Source: an uncultured Oscillibacter sp. (GTDB lineage Bacteria > Bacillota > Clostridia > Oscillospirales > Oscillospiraceae). Taken from it: a DNA stretch of 64,000 bases. The notes below the pieces were generated by a model. It had not been told where the DNA came from, ran no database searches, and saw nothing but the letters and a program-made list of their open reading frames with translations. Position numbers and translations under genes: made by a program. The stretch spans positions 30,679-94,678 of the forward strand of contig CAJTVF010000004.1 of the NCBI GenBank assembly GCA_910579435.1, in the 5' to 3' direction. Below, piece by piece: positions 15,878-23,866 of the stretch (positions are counted from its first letter, which is position 1; every line of letters begins with the position of its first letter).

Positions 15878-18427
15878 TTATTTTTTGCTGTAGGGGGTCC
15901 CCTCCAGGGGCAGGGCCGTGCGGCGCTTGCCGTCGTAGCGGAAGTAGGCGCCGGCGATGGCGGGGGCGGTGGGAATCGAGGTAATTTCCCCAATGCCGAT
16001 GGCTCCGCAGGCCACGTCCAGGCCCTCCTTCTCCACGATGATGGGGACGATCTCGGGAATCTGGTTGGCCCGGAAGAGGCCCAGGGTGCCGAATTTCACA
16101 TTGGGCTTGCAGTCCGTCAGGGGATAGCGCTCCGTCAGGGCGTAGCCCATGGACATGACCACGCCGCCCTCGATCTGGCCCTCCACCGACAGGGGGTTCA
16201 CCGCCTTGCCCACGTCGTGGGCGGCGACGATCTGTTTCAGCTTCCCGTCCTCGTCCAGAATGCACACCTGGGTGGCGTAGCCGTAGGCGATATGGCTGAC
16301 GGGGTTGGGCACGTCGGCCCCCAGGGGGTCCGTTTTGCCCAGGTACTCGCCATAGAATTCCCTGCCGTTCAAGGAGGCCAGGCCCCCCTCTTCCAGGGCG
16401 GCCTTCAGCCCCTGGCAGGCCCGGCGGCACGCCTCGCCGGTGAACAGCGTCTGGCGGGAGCCGGAGGTGGTGCCGGAATCCGGCGCGAAATAGGTGTTGG
16501 ACCGCTCGTAAACCACGTCCTCATGGCTCAGGCCCGTCTGGCCGCAGATCATCTGGGTCAGCACCGTTCCCAGGCCCTGGCCGATGCAGGAGGCCCCGGC
16601 GAAGATATGGACCTTCCCGTCCTCCACCGTCAGCCGCACCCGGCCCGTGTCCGGGATGCCCACGCCGACGCCGGCGTTCTTCATGGCGCAGGCAAGGCCC
16701 GCGTATTTAGCCTTTTCGTAATAGGGCTTCACCGCCTCCAGGGTCTCCGCCAGGCCGGTGGATTCGTCCACAATTTGGCCGTTGGGCAGCTCCTGGCCGG
16801 GGCGGATGGCGTTGCGCCAGCGGATCTCCCAGGGGCTGATGCCCACCACGTCCGCCATCTGGTTCAGAAGGCTTTCAATGCAGAAGCAGGTCTGGGTGAC
16901 ACCGAAGCCCCGGAAGGCCCCGGCGGGGGGATTGTTGGTGTACCAGGCCCAGCCGTCGATTTCGAAATTCTGGTAGTTATAGGGCCCGGCGGCGTGGGTG
17001 CAGGCCCGCTCCAGCACCGGCCCGCCCAGGGAGGCGTAGGCCCCGGTGTCCGCCACGACGCTGGCCTTCACGCCTTGAATAATGCCGTTTTCGTCACAGC
17101 CCAGGGTGAACTCCATCTCCATGGGGTGCCGCTTGGGGTGGATGAGCAGGCTCTCCGACCGGCTGAGCTTCACCTTCACCGGGCGCTTCGTCAGGTAGGC
17201 CGCCAACGCGGCGTGGTGCTGGACCGTCACGTCCTCCTTGCCGCCGAAGCCGCCGCCCACCAGACAGTTGCGGACCTTCACCTTCTCCGCCGGGAGGCCC
17301 AGCATCCCCATGGTCTCGTGCTGGGTGTCGTAGGTTCCCTGGTCCGTGGAAAGGACCATCACCCCGTCCCCGTCGGGATAGGCCACGGCGCACTCCGGCT
17401 CCAGGAAGGCGTGCTCCGTCCAGGGGGTGGAAAATTTCTCGGTCAGGACATACTTGCTTTTTGCGATAGCCGCCGCCGGGTCCCCCCGCTGGATGTGCTT
17501 GTGGGCCAGGAGGTTTCCCTCCCGGTGGACCAGGGGCGCGCCCTCGGCCATGGCCTCCTGGGGGCTCCGCACCATGGGCAGCTCCTCGTAGTCCACCTTG
17601 ACCAGAGCCTTGGCCTTCGCCAGGGTTTCCGCGTCCTCTGCGGCCACAATACACACGGCGTCGCCCAAATAGTGCGTGACGTCTCCCACGGCAATCATGG
17701 TGTCCCAGTCCTTTTTCAGATGGCCCACCTTGTTGCTGCCGGGAATGTCGGCGGCGGTAAACACGCCCGCTACGCCGGGCAGGGCCTTGGCCTCCTCGGT
17801 GTGAATCGCCAGGACCCGGGCCCGGGGATAGGCGGAGCGGACGGCGGAGGCGTACAGCATGCCGTCCATGTACACGTCGTCGGGATAAACGCCCGTTCCG
17901 GTGACCTTCTCCTCCACGTCCACCCGGGGCACCCGGGCCCCCAGGGACCAGTCGGCGGGAACCGCAGGCACCTCTCCGGCCCGGAACAGCTCCGCCGCCA
18001 GCAGAATGGCGTCGATGATCTTCACATAGCCGGTACACCGGCAGATATTGCTGCGGATGGCAAAGGCCGCTTCCTCCCGGGCGGGGTTCGGATTCCCGTC
18101 CAGAAGGGCCTTGGCGCACATCACCATGCCAGGGATGCAGAAGCCGCACTGAACCGCCCCGGCCTGGCCGAAGGCGTATGTATAGACCCGCTTTTCAAAG
18201 TCCGTCAGGCCCTCCACGGTGAGGACGCTCTTCCCCTCCAGCTTGTCCGTCTGGGGAATACACGCCCGGGTGGGCCTGCCGTCGATCAGTACCGTGCAGG
18301 TGCCGCAGGCGCCCTCGCTGCATCCGTCCTTCACGGAGGTCAGGCCCAGGCTGTCCCGCAGGTAACGAATTAACTTCTGGTTTTGCTCCACGGTTACAGG
18401 TTTGCCGTTTACGGTAAATGCCGCCAT
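15878..18427 (-). CDS. Fused (2Fe-2S)/molybdopterin dehydrogenase, selenium-dependent XDH type
   Basis: An 849-aa single-chain molybdenum hydroxylase. Residues 1-150 hold two [2Fe-2S] clusters (Cys36, 41 and 44 in GCSEGACGTC, then CGFC and CRC). From about 165 there is the hammerhead domain and then the Mo-binding domain, with GGGFGGKEDVTVQHH, GAFRGFGVTQTCF and GQGLGTVLTQM. The catalytic glutamate is in GIGEITSIPTAPAIAGA near residue 825. Length and order match the selenium-dependent xanthine dehydrogenase family (TIGR03311). Selenium here is a labile cofactor, so no selenocysteine codon is expected. It lacks an FAD domain and needs a separate acceptor. Its promoter carries an operator shared with the xanthine permease at 36.4 kb. 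Confidence 0.88.
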   Translation of the reverse strand: MAAFTVNGKPVTVEQNQKLIRYLRDSLGLTSVKDGCSEGACGTCTVLIDGRPTRACIPQTDKLEGKSVLTVEGLTDFEKRVYTYAFGQAGAVQCGFCIPGMVMCAKALLDGNPNPAREEAAFAIRSNICRCTGYVKIIDAILLAAELFRAGEVPAVPADWSLGARVPRVDVEEKVTGTGVYPDDVYMDGMLYASAVRSAYPRARVLAIHTEEAKALPGVAGVFTAADIPGSNKVGHLKKDWDTMIAVGDVTHYLGDAVCIVAAEDAETLAKAKALVKVDYEELPMVRSPQEAMAEGAPLVHREGNLLAHKHIQRGDPAAAIAKSKYVLTEKFSTPWTEHAFLEPECAVAYPDGDGVMVLSTDQGTYDTQHETMGMLGLPAEKVKVRNCLVGGGFGGKEDVTVQHHAALAAYLTKRPVKVKLSRSESLLIHPKRHPMEMEFTLGCDENGIIQGVKASVVADTGAYASLGGPVLERACTHAAGPYNYQNFEIDGWAWYTNNPPAGAFRGFGVTQTCFCIESLLNQMADVVGISPWEIRWRNAIRPGQELPNGQIVDESTGLAETLEAVKPYYEKAKYAGLACAMKNAGVGVGIPDTGRVRLTVEDGKVHIFAGASCIGQGLGTVLTQMICGQTGLSHEDVVYERSNTYFAPDSGTTSGSRQTLFTGEACRRACQGLKAALEEGGLASLNGREFYGEYLGKTDPLGADVPNPVSHIAYGYATQVCILDEDGKLKQIVAAHDVGKAVNPLSVEGQIEGGVVMSMGYALTERYPLTDCKPNVKFGTLGLFRANQIPEIVPIIVEKEGLDVACGAIGIGEITSIPTAPAIAGAYFRYDGKRRTALPLEGTPYSKK

Positions 18428-18481
18428 AAAAAACTCCTTGCTTCCGTGCCCGCCCTCGGTCCCACGGCCATGTCGTATTCA

Positions 18482-18537
18482 GAAAGGTCAACCTTTCCGT
18501 CGTTGTACATTATACATGAACTTTCCGCTCCGCGCAA
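18482..18537 (-). promoter_or_regulatory. Promoter and palindromic operator of fused XDH gene
   Basis: On the minus strand TTGCGC (18537-18532), a 17-bp spacer and TATAAT (18514-18509) form the promoter. Just downstream is the dyad GAAAGGTCAACCTTTC (18482-18497), perfect except for its central two bases, covering roughly +5 to +20. Its core, AAAGGTC(A/G)ACCTTT, recurs inside the xanthine permease promoter at 36372-36389. Confidence 0.8.
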
Positions 18538-18567
18538 CCACACTTTTGTCATTTCGTTATTCTATCT

Positions 18568-19197
18568 TTAGTCCAACGGCGGCAGCTCCCAGCCCACGGC
18601 CAGGGCCCCCTTTCGGACGGTGATCCGGGCCGACTGCTCCAGAATGTGGTTGCTGACCCCCAGGGGAACGTCCGGCGTCAGGGCGGCGTTTTTCAAGGGG
18701 TACTGGAACCCCTCCTCGTCCACGCCCTCCGCCCGGTCCCCCAGGCAGAAGGCGGAGAACAGGCCCCACTCCACCGTCCGCGCCACGGTCAGCGCCTCGT
18801 TTTCAATGACGGTCCAGACGAAATCATCGTCCCAGAGAAACCCCCTGGCCCCCCTCCGGCGGAGAAACAGCAGGGACTGGAGGTTCGCCAAGGTGTGGTC
18901 CAGGCGCTTGCCTCCGGTGCCGCCGTAAATAGAAAAGAGGCCGCACCCCTGCTCCAGCCCCGCCCGGATGGCGGCCAGGGTGTCCGTGTCGTCCTTCTCC
19001 ACCGGCAGACGGCGGACATGGGTGAAATCCGCCGGGGGCTCCATGGAATCAAAGTCCCCCAGAAGGATGTCCGGCCGGAGGTTCTCCCTCTGGCAGATTC
19101 GATAGCCCGCGTCGGCCGCAATGACGAAATCGCCGGGGGCGGGCCGCTCCCGCAGGCCGTAGAAGCTCCCGGCGGCAAAGATGAAGCAGCGTTTCAT
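18568..19197 (-). CDS. thiN: Thiamine pyrophosphokinase
   Basis: A 209-aa thiamine diphosphokinase, which transfers pyrophosphate from ATP to thiamine to make thiamine diphosphate. Signature motifs are ADAGYRIC (about 28-35), LGDFDSM (46-52), EKDDTDTLAA (66-75), YGGTGGKRLDHTLANL (90-105) and GVSNHI near the C terminus. Length is typical. It appears monocistronic, with an extended -10 (TGCTATAAT) upstream on the minus strand. No TPP riboswitch is visible in the short 5' region. Confidence 0.95.
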   Translation of the reverse strand: MKRCFIFAAGSFYGLRERPAPGDFVIAADAGYRICQRENLRPDILLGDFDSMEPPADFTHVRRLPVEKDDTDTLAAIRAGLEQGCGLFSIYGGTGGKRLDHTLANLQSLLFLRRRGARGFLWDDDFVWTVIENEALTVARTVEWGLFSAFCLGDRAEGVDEEGFQYPLKNAALTPDVPLGVSNHILEQSARITVRKGALAVGWELPPLD

Positions 19198-19267
19198 GGC
19201 AAGTTCTCCTTGGCAGTGGTTTTTACCCCCTGATTATAGCAGTTTTCCGGCGAAAACGCCAGCCCTT

Positions 19268-19513
19268 TCAGCAAGACTCCTTTAAAGCGCGCTCAATGTC
19301 CAGCACGATGTCGCTCATCTTCACGTCCAGCGCCAGGCTGATGCGGTACAGCGTCTCCAGAGTCGGCTTTCTCCCGCCCCGCTCAATGGCGCTGAGGTGG
19401 GTCCTGCCAATGTCCGCAAGGCCGCTCAGCACCTCCTGGGTCACACCCTTCCGAAGCCGGTAGGCGGCGATCACCTCGCCGACCACCATGGGATCCAGGC
19501 GCATCTCGCTCAT
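19268..19513 (-). CDS. Small XRE-family HTH regulator
   Basis: An 81-aa single-domain Cro/C1-type DNA-binding protein. The helix-turn-helix spans about 15-65 (IAAYRLRKGVTQEVLSGLADIGRTHLSAIERGG in three pieces). The pattern LSxIERGxRKPTLETLYRIS is the classic family signature. The ATG at 19513 has AGAGGTGA before it; the open frame continues upstream without support. It is divergent from a small membrane protein gene. Its target is unknown; autoregulation and control of the divergent gene are possible. Confidence 0.88.
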   Translation of the reverse strand: MSEMRLDPMVVGEVIAAYRLRKGVTQEVLSGLADIGRTHLSAIERGGRKPTLETLYRISLALDVKMSDIVLDIERALKESC

Positions 19514-19569
19514 GTTTATCACCTCTTGAAAAGTGTATCCGAAAACACCCGGCCCGCCGAACGCATATG

Positions 19570-19598
19570 TTGACATTTGAATACTTATGTGTTACTAT
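19570..19598 (+). promoter_or_regulatory. Sigma-A promoter of small membrane protein gene
   Basis: TTGACA (19570-19575), a 17-bp spacer and TACTAT (19593-19598) precede the gene starting at 19648. It lies in the divergent gap with the XRE regulator. Confidence 0.8.
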
Positions 19599-19647
19599 TT
19601 TCCCCGAGAACCCACAGAATTTTCAGCGGAAACGATGGGAGGACGGA

Positions 19648-19992
19648 ATGGCCGGAATGATTGCCGCAGCGGCGCTGCTCTGGCTCGCCGGAACAGCGGG
19701 ACGGTGGCGCTGCCTCCGGAAAATGGGCTGCCGGGGCTGGGAGGCGGCGGTGCCGGTCTACCGGACCTGGCTGCTCTTTCATGAGCTTTACGGCAGCGGC
19801 CGCCGGATGCTCTGGCTGCTCCTGCCCTTTTATAATGTGTACATCCTCTTTCGATACAGCGCCGACCTGGCCCTGGCCTTCAACCGCAGCGCCCGGTTCG
19901 GCCTGGGCTTGGCGCTGCTGCCCTTCCTGTTCTTCCCGATTCTGGGTTTCGGCGGCGCCGCCTATCTGGACGGCTCCCTGAGCAGGAGATAA
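19648..19992 (+). CDS. Small multi-pass membrane protein (DUF5684-like)
   Basis: A 114-aa protein with about three hydrophobic segments (residues 2-16, 55-72 and 85-108) and a basic loop, CRGWEAAVPVYRTWLLF. The pattern of a short helix, then GWxAxVPxY, then LLLPFYNVYILF resembles small DUF5684-type membrane proteins. I make that assignment with moderate confidence only. The ATG at 19648 follows GGGAGG; the frame continues upstream through the promoter. Function unknown. It ends at a strong terminator. Confidence 0.7.
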   Translation: MAGMIAAAALLWLAGTAGRWRCLRKMGCRGWEAAVPVYRTWLLFHELYGSGRRMLWLLLPFYNVYILFRYSADLALAFNRSARFGLGLALLPFLFFPILGFGGAAYLDGSLSRR

Positions 19993-20009
19993 ATCCCTCC
20001 GCCATTTTG

Positions 20010-20039
20010 AAACGGCCCATAAAAACGGGCCGTTTTTTT
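20010..20039 (+). terminator. Rho-independent terminator
   Basis: AAACGGCCC (20010-20018) pairs with GGGCCGTTT (20027-20035) and runs into TTTTTTT (20033-20039). It insulates the following SOS-type promoter from read-through. Confidence 0.92.
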
Positions 20040-20048
20040 GTTTTCCTC

Positions 20049-20091
20049 TTGACAAGAACTTTTGTTCGAGTTACAATGGTGCTCGAACAAA
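20049..20091 (+). promoter_or_regulatory. Promoter with LexA-type box
   Basis: TTGACA (20049-20054), 17 bp and TACAAT (20072-20077) form a near-consensus promoter. In its spacer lies AGAACTTTTGTTCG, that is GAAC-N4-GTTC (20056-20067), the core of the Gram-positive LexA (DinR) box. A second inverted arrangement, TTTGTTCGAG (20061-20070) with CTCGAACAAA (20082-20091), spans the transcript start. Both point to repression by LexA or a related regulator. Confidence 0.75.
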
Positions 20092-20114
20092 TTTTCCATA
20101 AGGAGGACCTTTCT

Positions 20115-20303
20115 ATGACCGGCTGGACTCTGTTCTTCACCCTCCTGGGCGTGGCCATCCTCACCGCCCAGCTTTTCCGCCTCATCGACCTGATCGAGCG
20201 CCCCGCCCGCCGTTCCCGCAGGGCGGCCTGCCTCCCGGCGTCCTGGAACGTCCGCCTTTGGGACAGCCTGGACAAGAAGCAATGGACGTCCTGGAGAAGC
20301 TGA
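20115..20303 (+). CDS. Putative SOS-controlled 62-aa membrane peptide
   Basis: A 62-aa ORF with AAGGAGG (20100-20106) 8 nt before its ATG, directly behind the LexA-box promoter. Residues 4-28 form one hydrophobic segment (WTLFFTLLGVAILTAQLF), followed by an Arg-rich stretch and a Trp-containing tail. It overlaps the start of the radical SAM gene by 22 bp, so it is probably translated and coupled. Small membrane peptides at the head of LexA operons often act as division inhibitors (YneA and SidA types), but I see no homology to a known one. Function inferred only from position. Confidence 0.6.
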   Translation: MTGWTLFFTLLGVAILTAQLFRLIDLIERPARRSRRAACLPASWNVRLWDSLDKKQWTSWRS

Positions 20304-21556
20304 CCATTCTCACGGACGCCGCCAAGTATGACGCCGCCTGCACCTCCAGCGGCGGGACCCGGACCGCGAAAAAGGGCTATATCGGCAACACCTCCACCGC
20401 CTCGGCGGGCTGCTGCCACACCTTCTCCGCCGACGGGCGCTGCGTCACACTGCTGAAGGTACTGCTCACCAACCGCTGTGTATACGACTGCAAGTACTGC
20501 GTCAACCGCCGGAGCAACGAGGCAAAGCGGGCGGCCTTTACCCCGGAGGAGCTGGCGGACCTGACCATCCAGTTTTACCGGCGGAATTATATCGAGGGGC
20601 TGTTTCTCTCCTCCGGGGTCTTCCGCAGCCCGGACTACACCACGGAGCTGATGATCCGCTGCCTGTCCCTCCTGCGGGAGCGGTACCGCTTCAACGGCTA
20701 TATCCACGCCAAGGCCATTCCCGGCACGGCGCCGGAGCTGGTGGAGCGGCTGGGCTTCCTGGCGGACCGGCTCAGCGTGAACATCGAGCTGCCCTCCGAG
20801 GCGGGGCTGAACTCCCTGGCCCCGGACAAGACCAAGCGGGCCATTCTGGCCCCCATGCGGCAGATCCAGACCCGAAACCGGCAGAGCCGGGAGGAGCTGG
20901 TGAAGTACCGCCACGCCCCCCGCTTCGCCCCCGCCGGGCAGAGCACCCAGCTCATCGTGGGCGCCACCCGGGACACGGACTTCCACATCCTCCGGCTGAC
21001 CCAGGGGCTCTATGACCGCTACAGCCTAAAACGGGTGTTCTATTCCGCCTATGTCCCGGTGGTGGAGCACGCCCTCCTCCCCGCCAGGGACGTGAAGCCG
21101 CCCCTGCTGCGGGAGCACCGGCTCTATCAGGCGGACTGGCTGCTGCGGTTTTACGGCTTCCGGGCGGAGGAGCTGCTGGACGAGGGGCACCCGGATTTCG
21201 ACACCCGGGTGGACCCGAAATGCAGCTGGGCCCTGGCCCACCTGGACTTCTTCCCGGTGGAGGTCAACACCGCCGCCTATGAGGCCCTGCTGCGGATTCC
21301 CGGCGTGGGGGTCACCTCCGCCCGGCGGATTTTGAGCGCCCGGCGGGTGGGGCCCCTCCACATTGACAATCTGAAAAAGCTGGGGGTCGTGATGAAGCGG
21401 GCCCAGTATTTTCTCACCGCCTCCGGCAAAATGGCGGAGGGCCTTCGCTTCACGCCGGACAGCCTCCTCCGGGGGCTCATCGCCGCCGAGCGGCCCCTGC
21501 TTCCCCAGCAGGAGGCGGTGCAGCTGTCCCTGTTCGATCAAACGGAAACCGCCTGA
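20282..21556 (+). CDS. Putative DNA modification/repair radical SAM protein
   Basis: A 424-aa radical SAM protein of the TIGR03916 family (radical SAM linked to uracil-DNA glycosylase-like proteins). The [4Fe-4S] motif is CVYDCKYC (Cys66, 70 and 73). Before it is the family N terminus, EKLTILTDAAKYDAACTSSG. A helix-hairpin-helix DNA-binding motif, LLRIPGVGVTSARRIL, lies near residue 340. The ATG at 20282 matches the family start; an in-frame ATG at 20258 is inside the upstream small ORF. The DUF4130 partner follows 17 bp downstream. The reaction is not known; a role in DNA repair is supported by the partner and the LexA box. Confidence 0.92.
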   Translation: MDVLEKLTILTDAAKYDAACTSSGGTRTAKKGYIGNTSTASAGCCHTFSADGRCVTLLKVLLTNRCVYDCKYCVNRRSNEAKRAAFTPEELADLTIQFYRRNYIEGLFLSSGVFRSPDYTTELMIRCLSLLRERYRFNGYIHAKAIPGTAPELVERLGFLADRLSVNIELPSEAGLNSLAPDKTKRAILAPMRQIQTRNRQSREELVKYRHAPRFAPAGQSTQLIVGATRDTDFHILRLTQGLYDRYSLKRVFYSAYVPVVEHALLPARDVKPPLLREHRLYQADWLLRFYGFRAEELLDEGHPDFDTRVDPKCSWALAHLDFFPVEVNTAAYEALLRIPGVGVTSARRILSARRVGPLHIDNLKKLGVVMKRAQYFLTASGKMAEGLRFTPDSLLRGLIAAERPLLPQQEAVQLSLFDQTETA

Positions 21557-21573
21557 CGGCGCGGTCCTCAACT

Positions 21574-22428
21574 ATGGAAATCTTCTATCACTACGACGGC
21601 AGCTTCGACGGCTTCCTCTCCTGCGTCTTCGACAGCTATGCCCACAAAGAAATCCCCGCCGGGTTTTACCCCGGCGAGGATGGAATTTGCAACCTATTCA
21701 ATTCCCGGACGGTCCCCACGGACCCGGACCACGCCGCCCGGGTCCTGCGGAAGGTCGCCGCCCTGTCCCCGGAGGCCGCCGTCCTGCTGCGGCGGGGCTT
21801 CCTCACCTGCCTGCCGGAAAAGGAGCTGCACCTGTTCCGGCTCACGGCCAAGCTGCTCCGGGAGGGCCCCGGCTTTCTCCGGGACCGCTCCGACGGGACC
21901 TTGTTTCCGGTCATCCGGGCCGTCCAGCACCTTAACGGGGAGGTCCATCTTTTAAAGGGCTTCGTCCGCTTCTCGGACCTGGGGGGCGTGCTGGGAGGCG
22001 AGATCGAACCGAAAAACCGGGTGCTCCCCGTGCTGGGCGGGCACTTCGCCGCCCGGTTTCACAACGAGCGCTTTTTCCTCTACGACCGTACCCACAGGGA
22101 GGCCCTGTTCCACGTTCCCGGACAGTCGGTCATCCGGCCCCTGGCGGACTTCCAGATGGCCCCGCCGGACGAGGCGGAAGCCCGCTGCCGCCTGCTGTGG
22201 AAGCGGTTTTACGATACCATCGCCATCAAGGAGCGGGAAAACCCCCGCCTGCGGATGAGCAACATGCCCAAGCGCTATTGGGGCACCATGACGGAGTTTC
22301 AGGGGGAGGACTGGTTCAAACCTCGAAGCTCTCCCGGAGCCGTTTCAATCCCCGGCGCTCCAGCCGGGAGATCTGCACCTGAGACACTCCCACTACCCGG
22401 GCCGTCTGCTCCTGGGTCAGGCCCTTGA
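21574..22428 (+). CDS. TIGR03915/DUF4130 DNA metabolism protein
   Basis: A 284-aa protein of the TIGR03915 (DUF4130) family, always linked to the radical SAM protein upstream and in some bacteria fused to a uracil-DNA glycosylase domain. Visible family parts are YHYDGSFDGFLSCVFDSY at the start, the HLLKGFVRFSDL block, HFAARFHNERFFLYDR, and MSNMPKRYWGTMTEFQ near the natural end. About 35 Pro/Ser/Gly-rich residues follow that motif. They are encoded on the strand opposite sigF, giving a 113-bp tail-to-tail coding overlap. This extension is probably neutral read-on from loss of an earlier stop. Confidence 0.88.
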   Translation: MEIFYHYDGSFDGFLSCVFDSYAHKEIPAGFYPGEDGICNLFNSRTVPTDPDHAARVLRKVAALSPEAAVLLRRGFLTCLPEKELHLFRLTAKLLREGPGFLRDRSDGTLFPVIRAVQHLNGEVHLLKGFVRFSDLGGVLGGEIEPKNRVLPVLGGHFAARFHNERFFLYDRTHREALFHVPGQSVIRPLADFQMAPPDEAEARCRLLWKRFYDTIAIKERENPRLRMSNMPKRYWGTMTEFQGEDWFKPRSSPGAVSIPGAPAGRSAPETLPLPGPSAPGSGP

Positions 22429-23020
22429 AATAGCGGAGGAGAATGGTCATCCGCTCCTTCTCCGGCAAACGGTCGATGGCCTCCCGGAGGGCGATGCGCT
22501 CCACCAGCCCCTCCTCCGGGGCCTCGGTGCCCAGGGACCCCTCCAGGGTCAGTCCGTCCGCCGTCTCCTGCTGGAGGGACTCCGGCGCGTCGGTGGCCAG
22601 GTCCGTCCGGGCGATCTCCTCCGGCGTCAGGCCCGTGACCTCCGACAGCTCCGAGAGGGCCGGCTCCCGGCCCAGCTCATGGCGGAGGCGTTCCCGGGCG
22701 GTGTAGAGGGTCTGGGCCTGTTCCCGGATGCTCCGCCCCACCTTCACCGCCCCGTCGTCCCGTAGGAAGCGGCGGATCTCCCCCGCAATTTTGGGCACGG
22801 CATAGGTGGAAAAGCAGGTCCCATAGTCGAAGTCAAAGCCCTGGACCGCCTTCAAAAAACCCAGGCAGCCCAGTTGATATAAATCGTCCGGCTCCACGCC
22901 CCGGCCGTAATACCGCCGGACCACGCTCCAGATCAGGCCGTTGTTTTCAATGACCGCCTGCTCACAGGCGTCCCGGTCCCCCTGCTGGGCCGCCCGGAGG
23001 AGTTCCAGCGTGGCGCTCAT
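22316..23020 (-). CDS. sigF: RNA polymerase sporulation sigma factor SigF
   Basis: SigF (234 aa; spoIIAC) is the first forespore-specific sigma factor. Region 2 shows DDLYQLGCLGFLKAVQGFDF and FSTYAVPKIAGEIRRFLRDD. Region 4 ends with TARVVGVSQVQISRLERRGLKRL. The spoIIAA-spoIIAB-sigF order and the 4-bp overlap with spoIIAB are the standard spoIIA operon, so its activity is held by the SpoIIAB anti-sigma factor. Its 3' end overlaps the convergent DUF4130 gene. Confidence 0.97.
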   Translation of the reverse strand: MSATLELLRAAQQGDRDACEQAVIENNGLIWSVVRRYYGRGVEPDDLYQLGCLGFLKAVQGFDFDYGTCFSTYAVPKIAGEIRRFLRDDGAVKVGRSIREQAQTLYTARERLRHELGREPALSELSEVTGLTPEEIARTDLATDAPESLQQETADGLTLEGSLGTEAPEEGLVERIALREAIDRLPEKERMTILLRYFKGLTQEQTARVVGVSQVQISRLERRGLKRLRESFEV

Positions 23021-23460
23021 TTCTTCAAGCGGGGGGCCAGCTTCTTCCGCATCACCACCGTGGTCCCCTTGTTCACGGCGGACCGCACCGTCACCTTATC
23101 CATAAAGCTCTCCATGATGGTGAAGCCCATGCCGCTGCGCTCCTCCCCGCCGGTGGTAAACATGGGCTGCCGGGCCTTGTCCACGTCGGGAATGCCCCGG
23201 CCGTGGTCCTTCACCGTCAGCTCCAGCACATTCCCCGCCAGCACCCGAAGTTTGAGGGTCACGCCGCCGATGGCGTCCGGGTAGCCGTGGACGATGGCGT
23301 TGGTCACCGCCTCGCTGACGGCGGTTTTGATGTCCTCCAGCTCGTTGAGGGTGGGGTCCATCTGGGCGGCGAAGCAGGCCGCGGCGGAGCGGGCGAAGCT
23401 CTCGTTCCGGCTCTGGCTGGGAAAGTCCATCGTGACCTCGTTGACTGCCTTGGTCCTCAT
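23017..23460 (-). CDS. spoIIAB: Anti-sigma F factor SpoIIAB
   Basis: A 147-aa GHKL-fold serine kinase that binds SigF and phosphorylates SpoIIAA. The N box holds Glu50 and Asn54 (SEAVTNAIVHGY), the G1 box is KDHGRGIPD (about 91-99) and the G2 region is GEERSGMGFTIMESF. The start ATG at 23460 follows AAGGAGG. It overlaps sigF by 4 bp and follows spoIIAA by 15 bp. Partner switching with SpoIIAA sets forespore-specific release of SigF. Confidence 0.96.
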   Translation of the reverse strand: MRTKAVNEVTMDFPSQSRNESFARSAAACFAAQMDPTLNELEDIKTAVSEAVTNAIVHGYPDAIGGVTLKLRVLAGNVLELTVKDHGRGIPDVDKARQPMFTTGGEERSGMGFTIMESFMDKVTVRSAVNKGTTVVMRKKLAPRLKK

Positions 23461-23475
23461 GTATGTAAAACCTCC

Positions 23476-23781
23476 TTATTTGATCGTCACAAGACGGTTG
23501 ATCCCCGCCGCCTCCAGCACCCGCCGGGCCTGGGGGGACGCGCCCCGCACCAGCAGGCTGCCGTCCAGCAGCTGCATTTTCTGCCGGGCCCGCAGGATCA
23601 CCGCGATGCCGGAGCTGTCCATGAAGGTCACGCCCGACAGGTCCAGCACCAGCTTCCGGGGCAGCGCCGCGTCCAGGGCCTCCTCCAGCTCCCGGAGGGC
23701 GCTCCGGGCCCCGTGGTGGTCCAGCTCCCCGCCGAGCTCCAGCAGCAGGTTCCGGTCCGCGCTCTTTACCTGGATCTCCAT
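23476..23781 (-). CDS. spoIIAA: Anti-sigma F factor antagonist SpoIIAA
   Basis: A 101-aa STAS-domain protein. The phosphorylated serine is Ser57 in TFMDSSGIAVIL, equivalent to Ser58 of B. subtilis. Unphosphorylated protein pulls SpoIIAB off SigF. The ATG at 23781 has AGAGGGG 6 nt upstream. A TTG at 23802 also opens the frame but is not preceded by a ribosome binding site. First gene of the spoIIA operon; the SigH-type promoter expected here could not be recognised with confidence. Confidence 0.95.
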   Translation of the reverse strand: MEIQVKSADRNLLLELGGELDHHGARSALRELEEALDAALPRKLVLDLSGVTFMDSSGIAVILRARQKMQLLDGSLLVRGASPQARRVLEAAGINRLVTIK

Positions 23782-23866
23782 AAGTTTCCCCTCTTTTGTC
23801 AAAAATATGCAGGATGCGCCAGTTTTTTCCCGCCTTCGCGGGAGGACAGGTTCTCAAATTTGATGA

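Noticed and set aside
15797..18373. Plus-strand open frame of 858 codons opposite the fused XDH gene
   Set aside because: Antisense shadow with no recognisable protein features; the minus-strand protein has all expected cofactor motifs.
23821..23842. Hairpin CCCGC/GCGGG near 23830-23842 as a terminator
   Set aside because: On the minus strand it is followed by A residues, and on the plus strand no gene ends there. The orientation does not fit termination.
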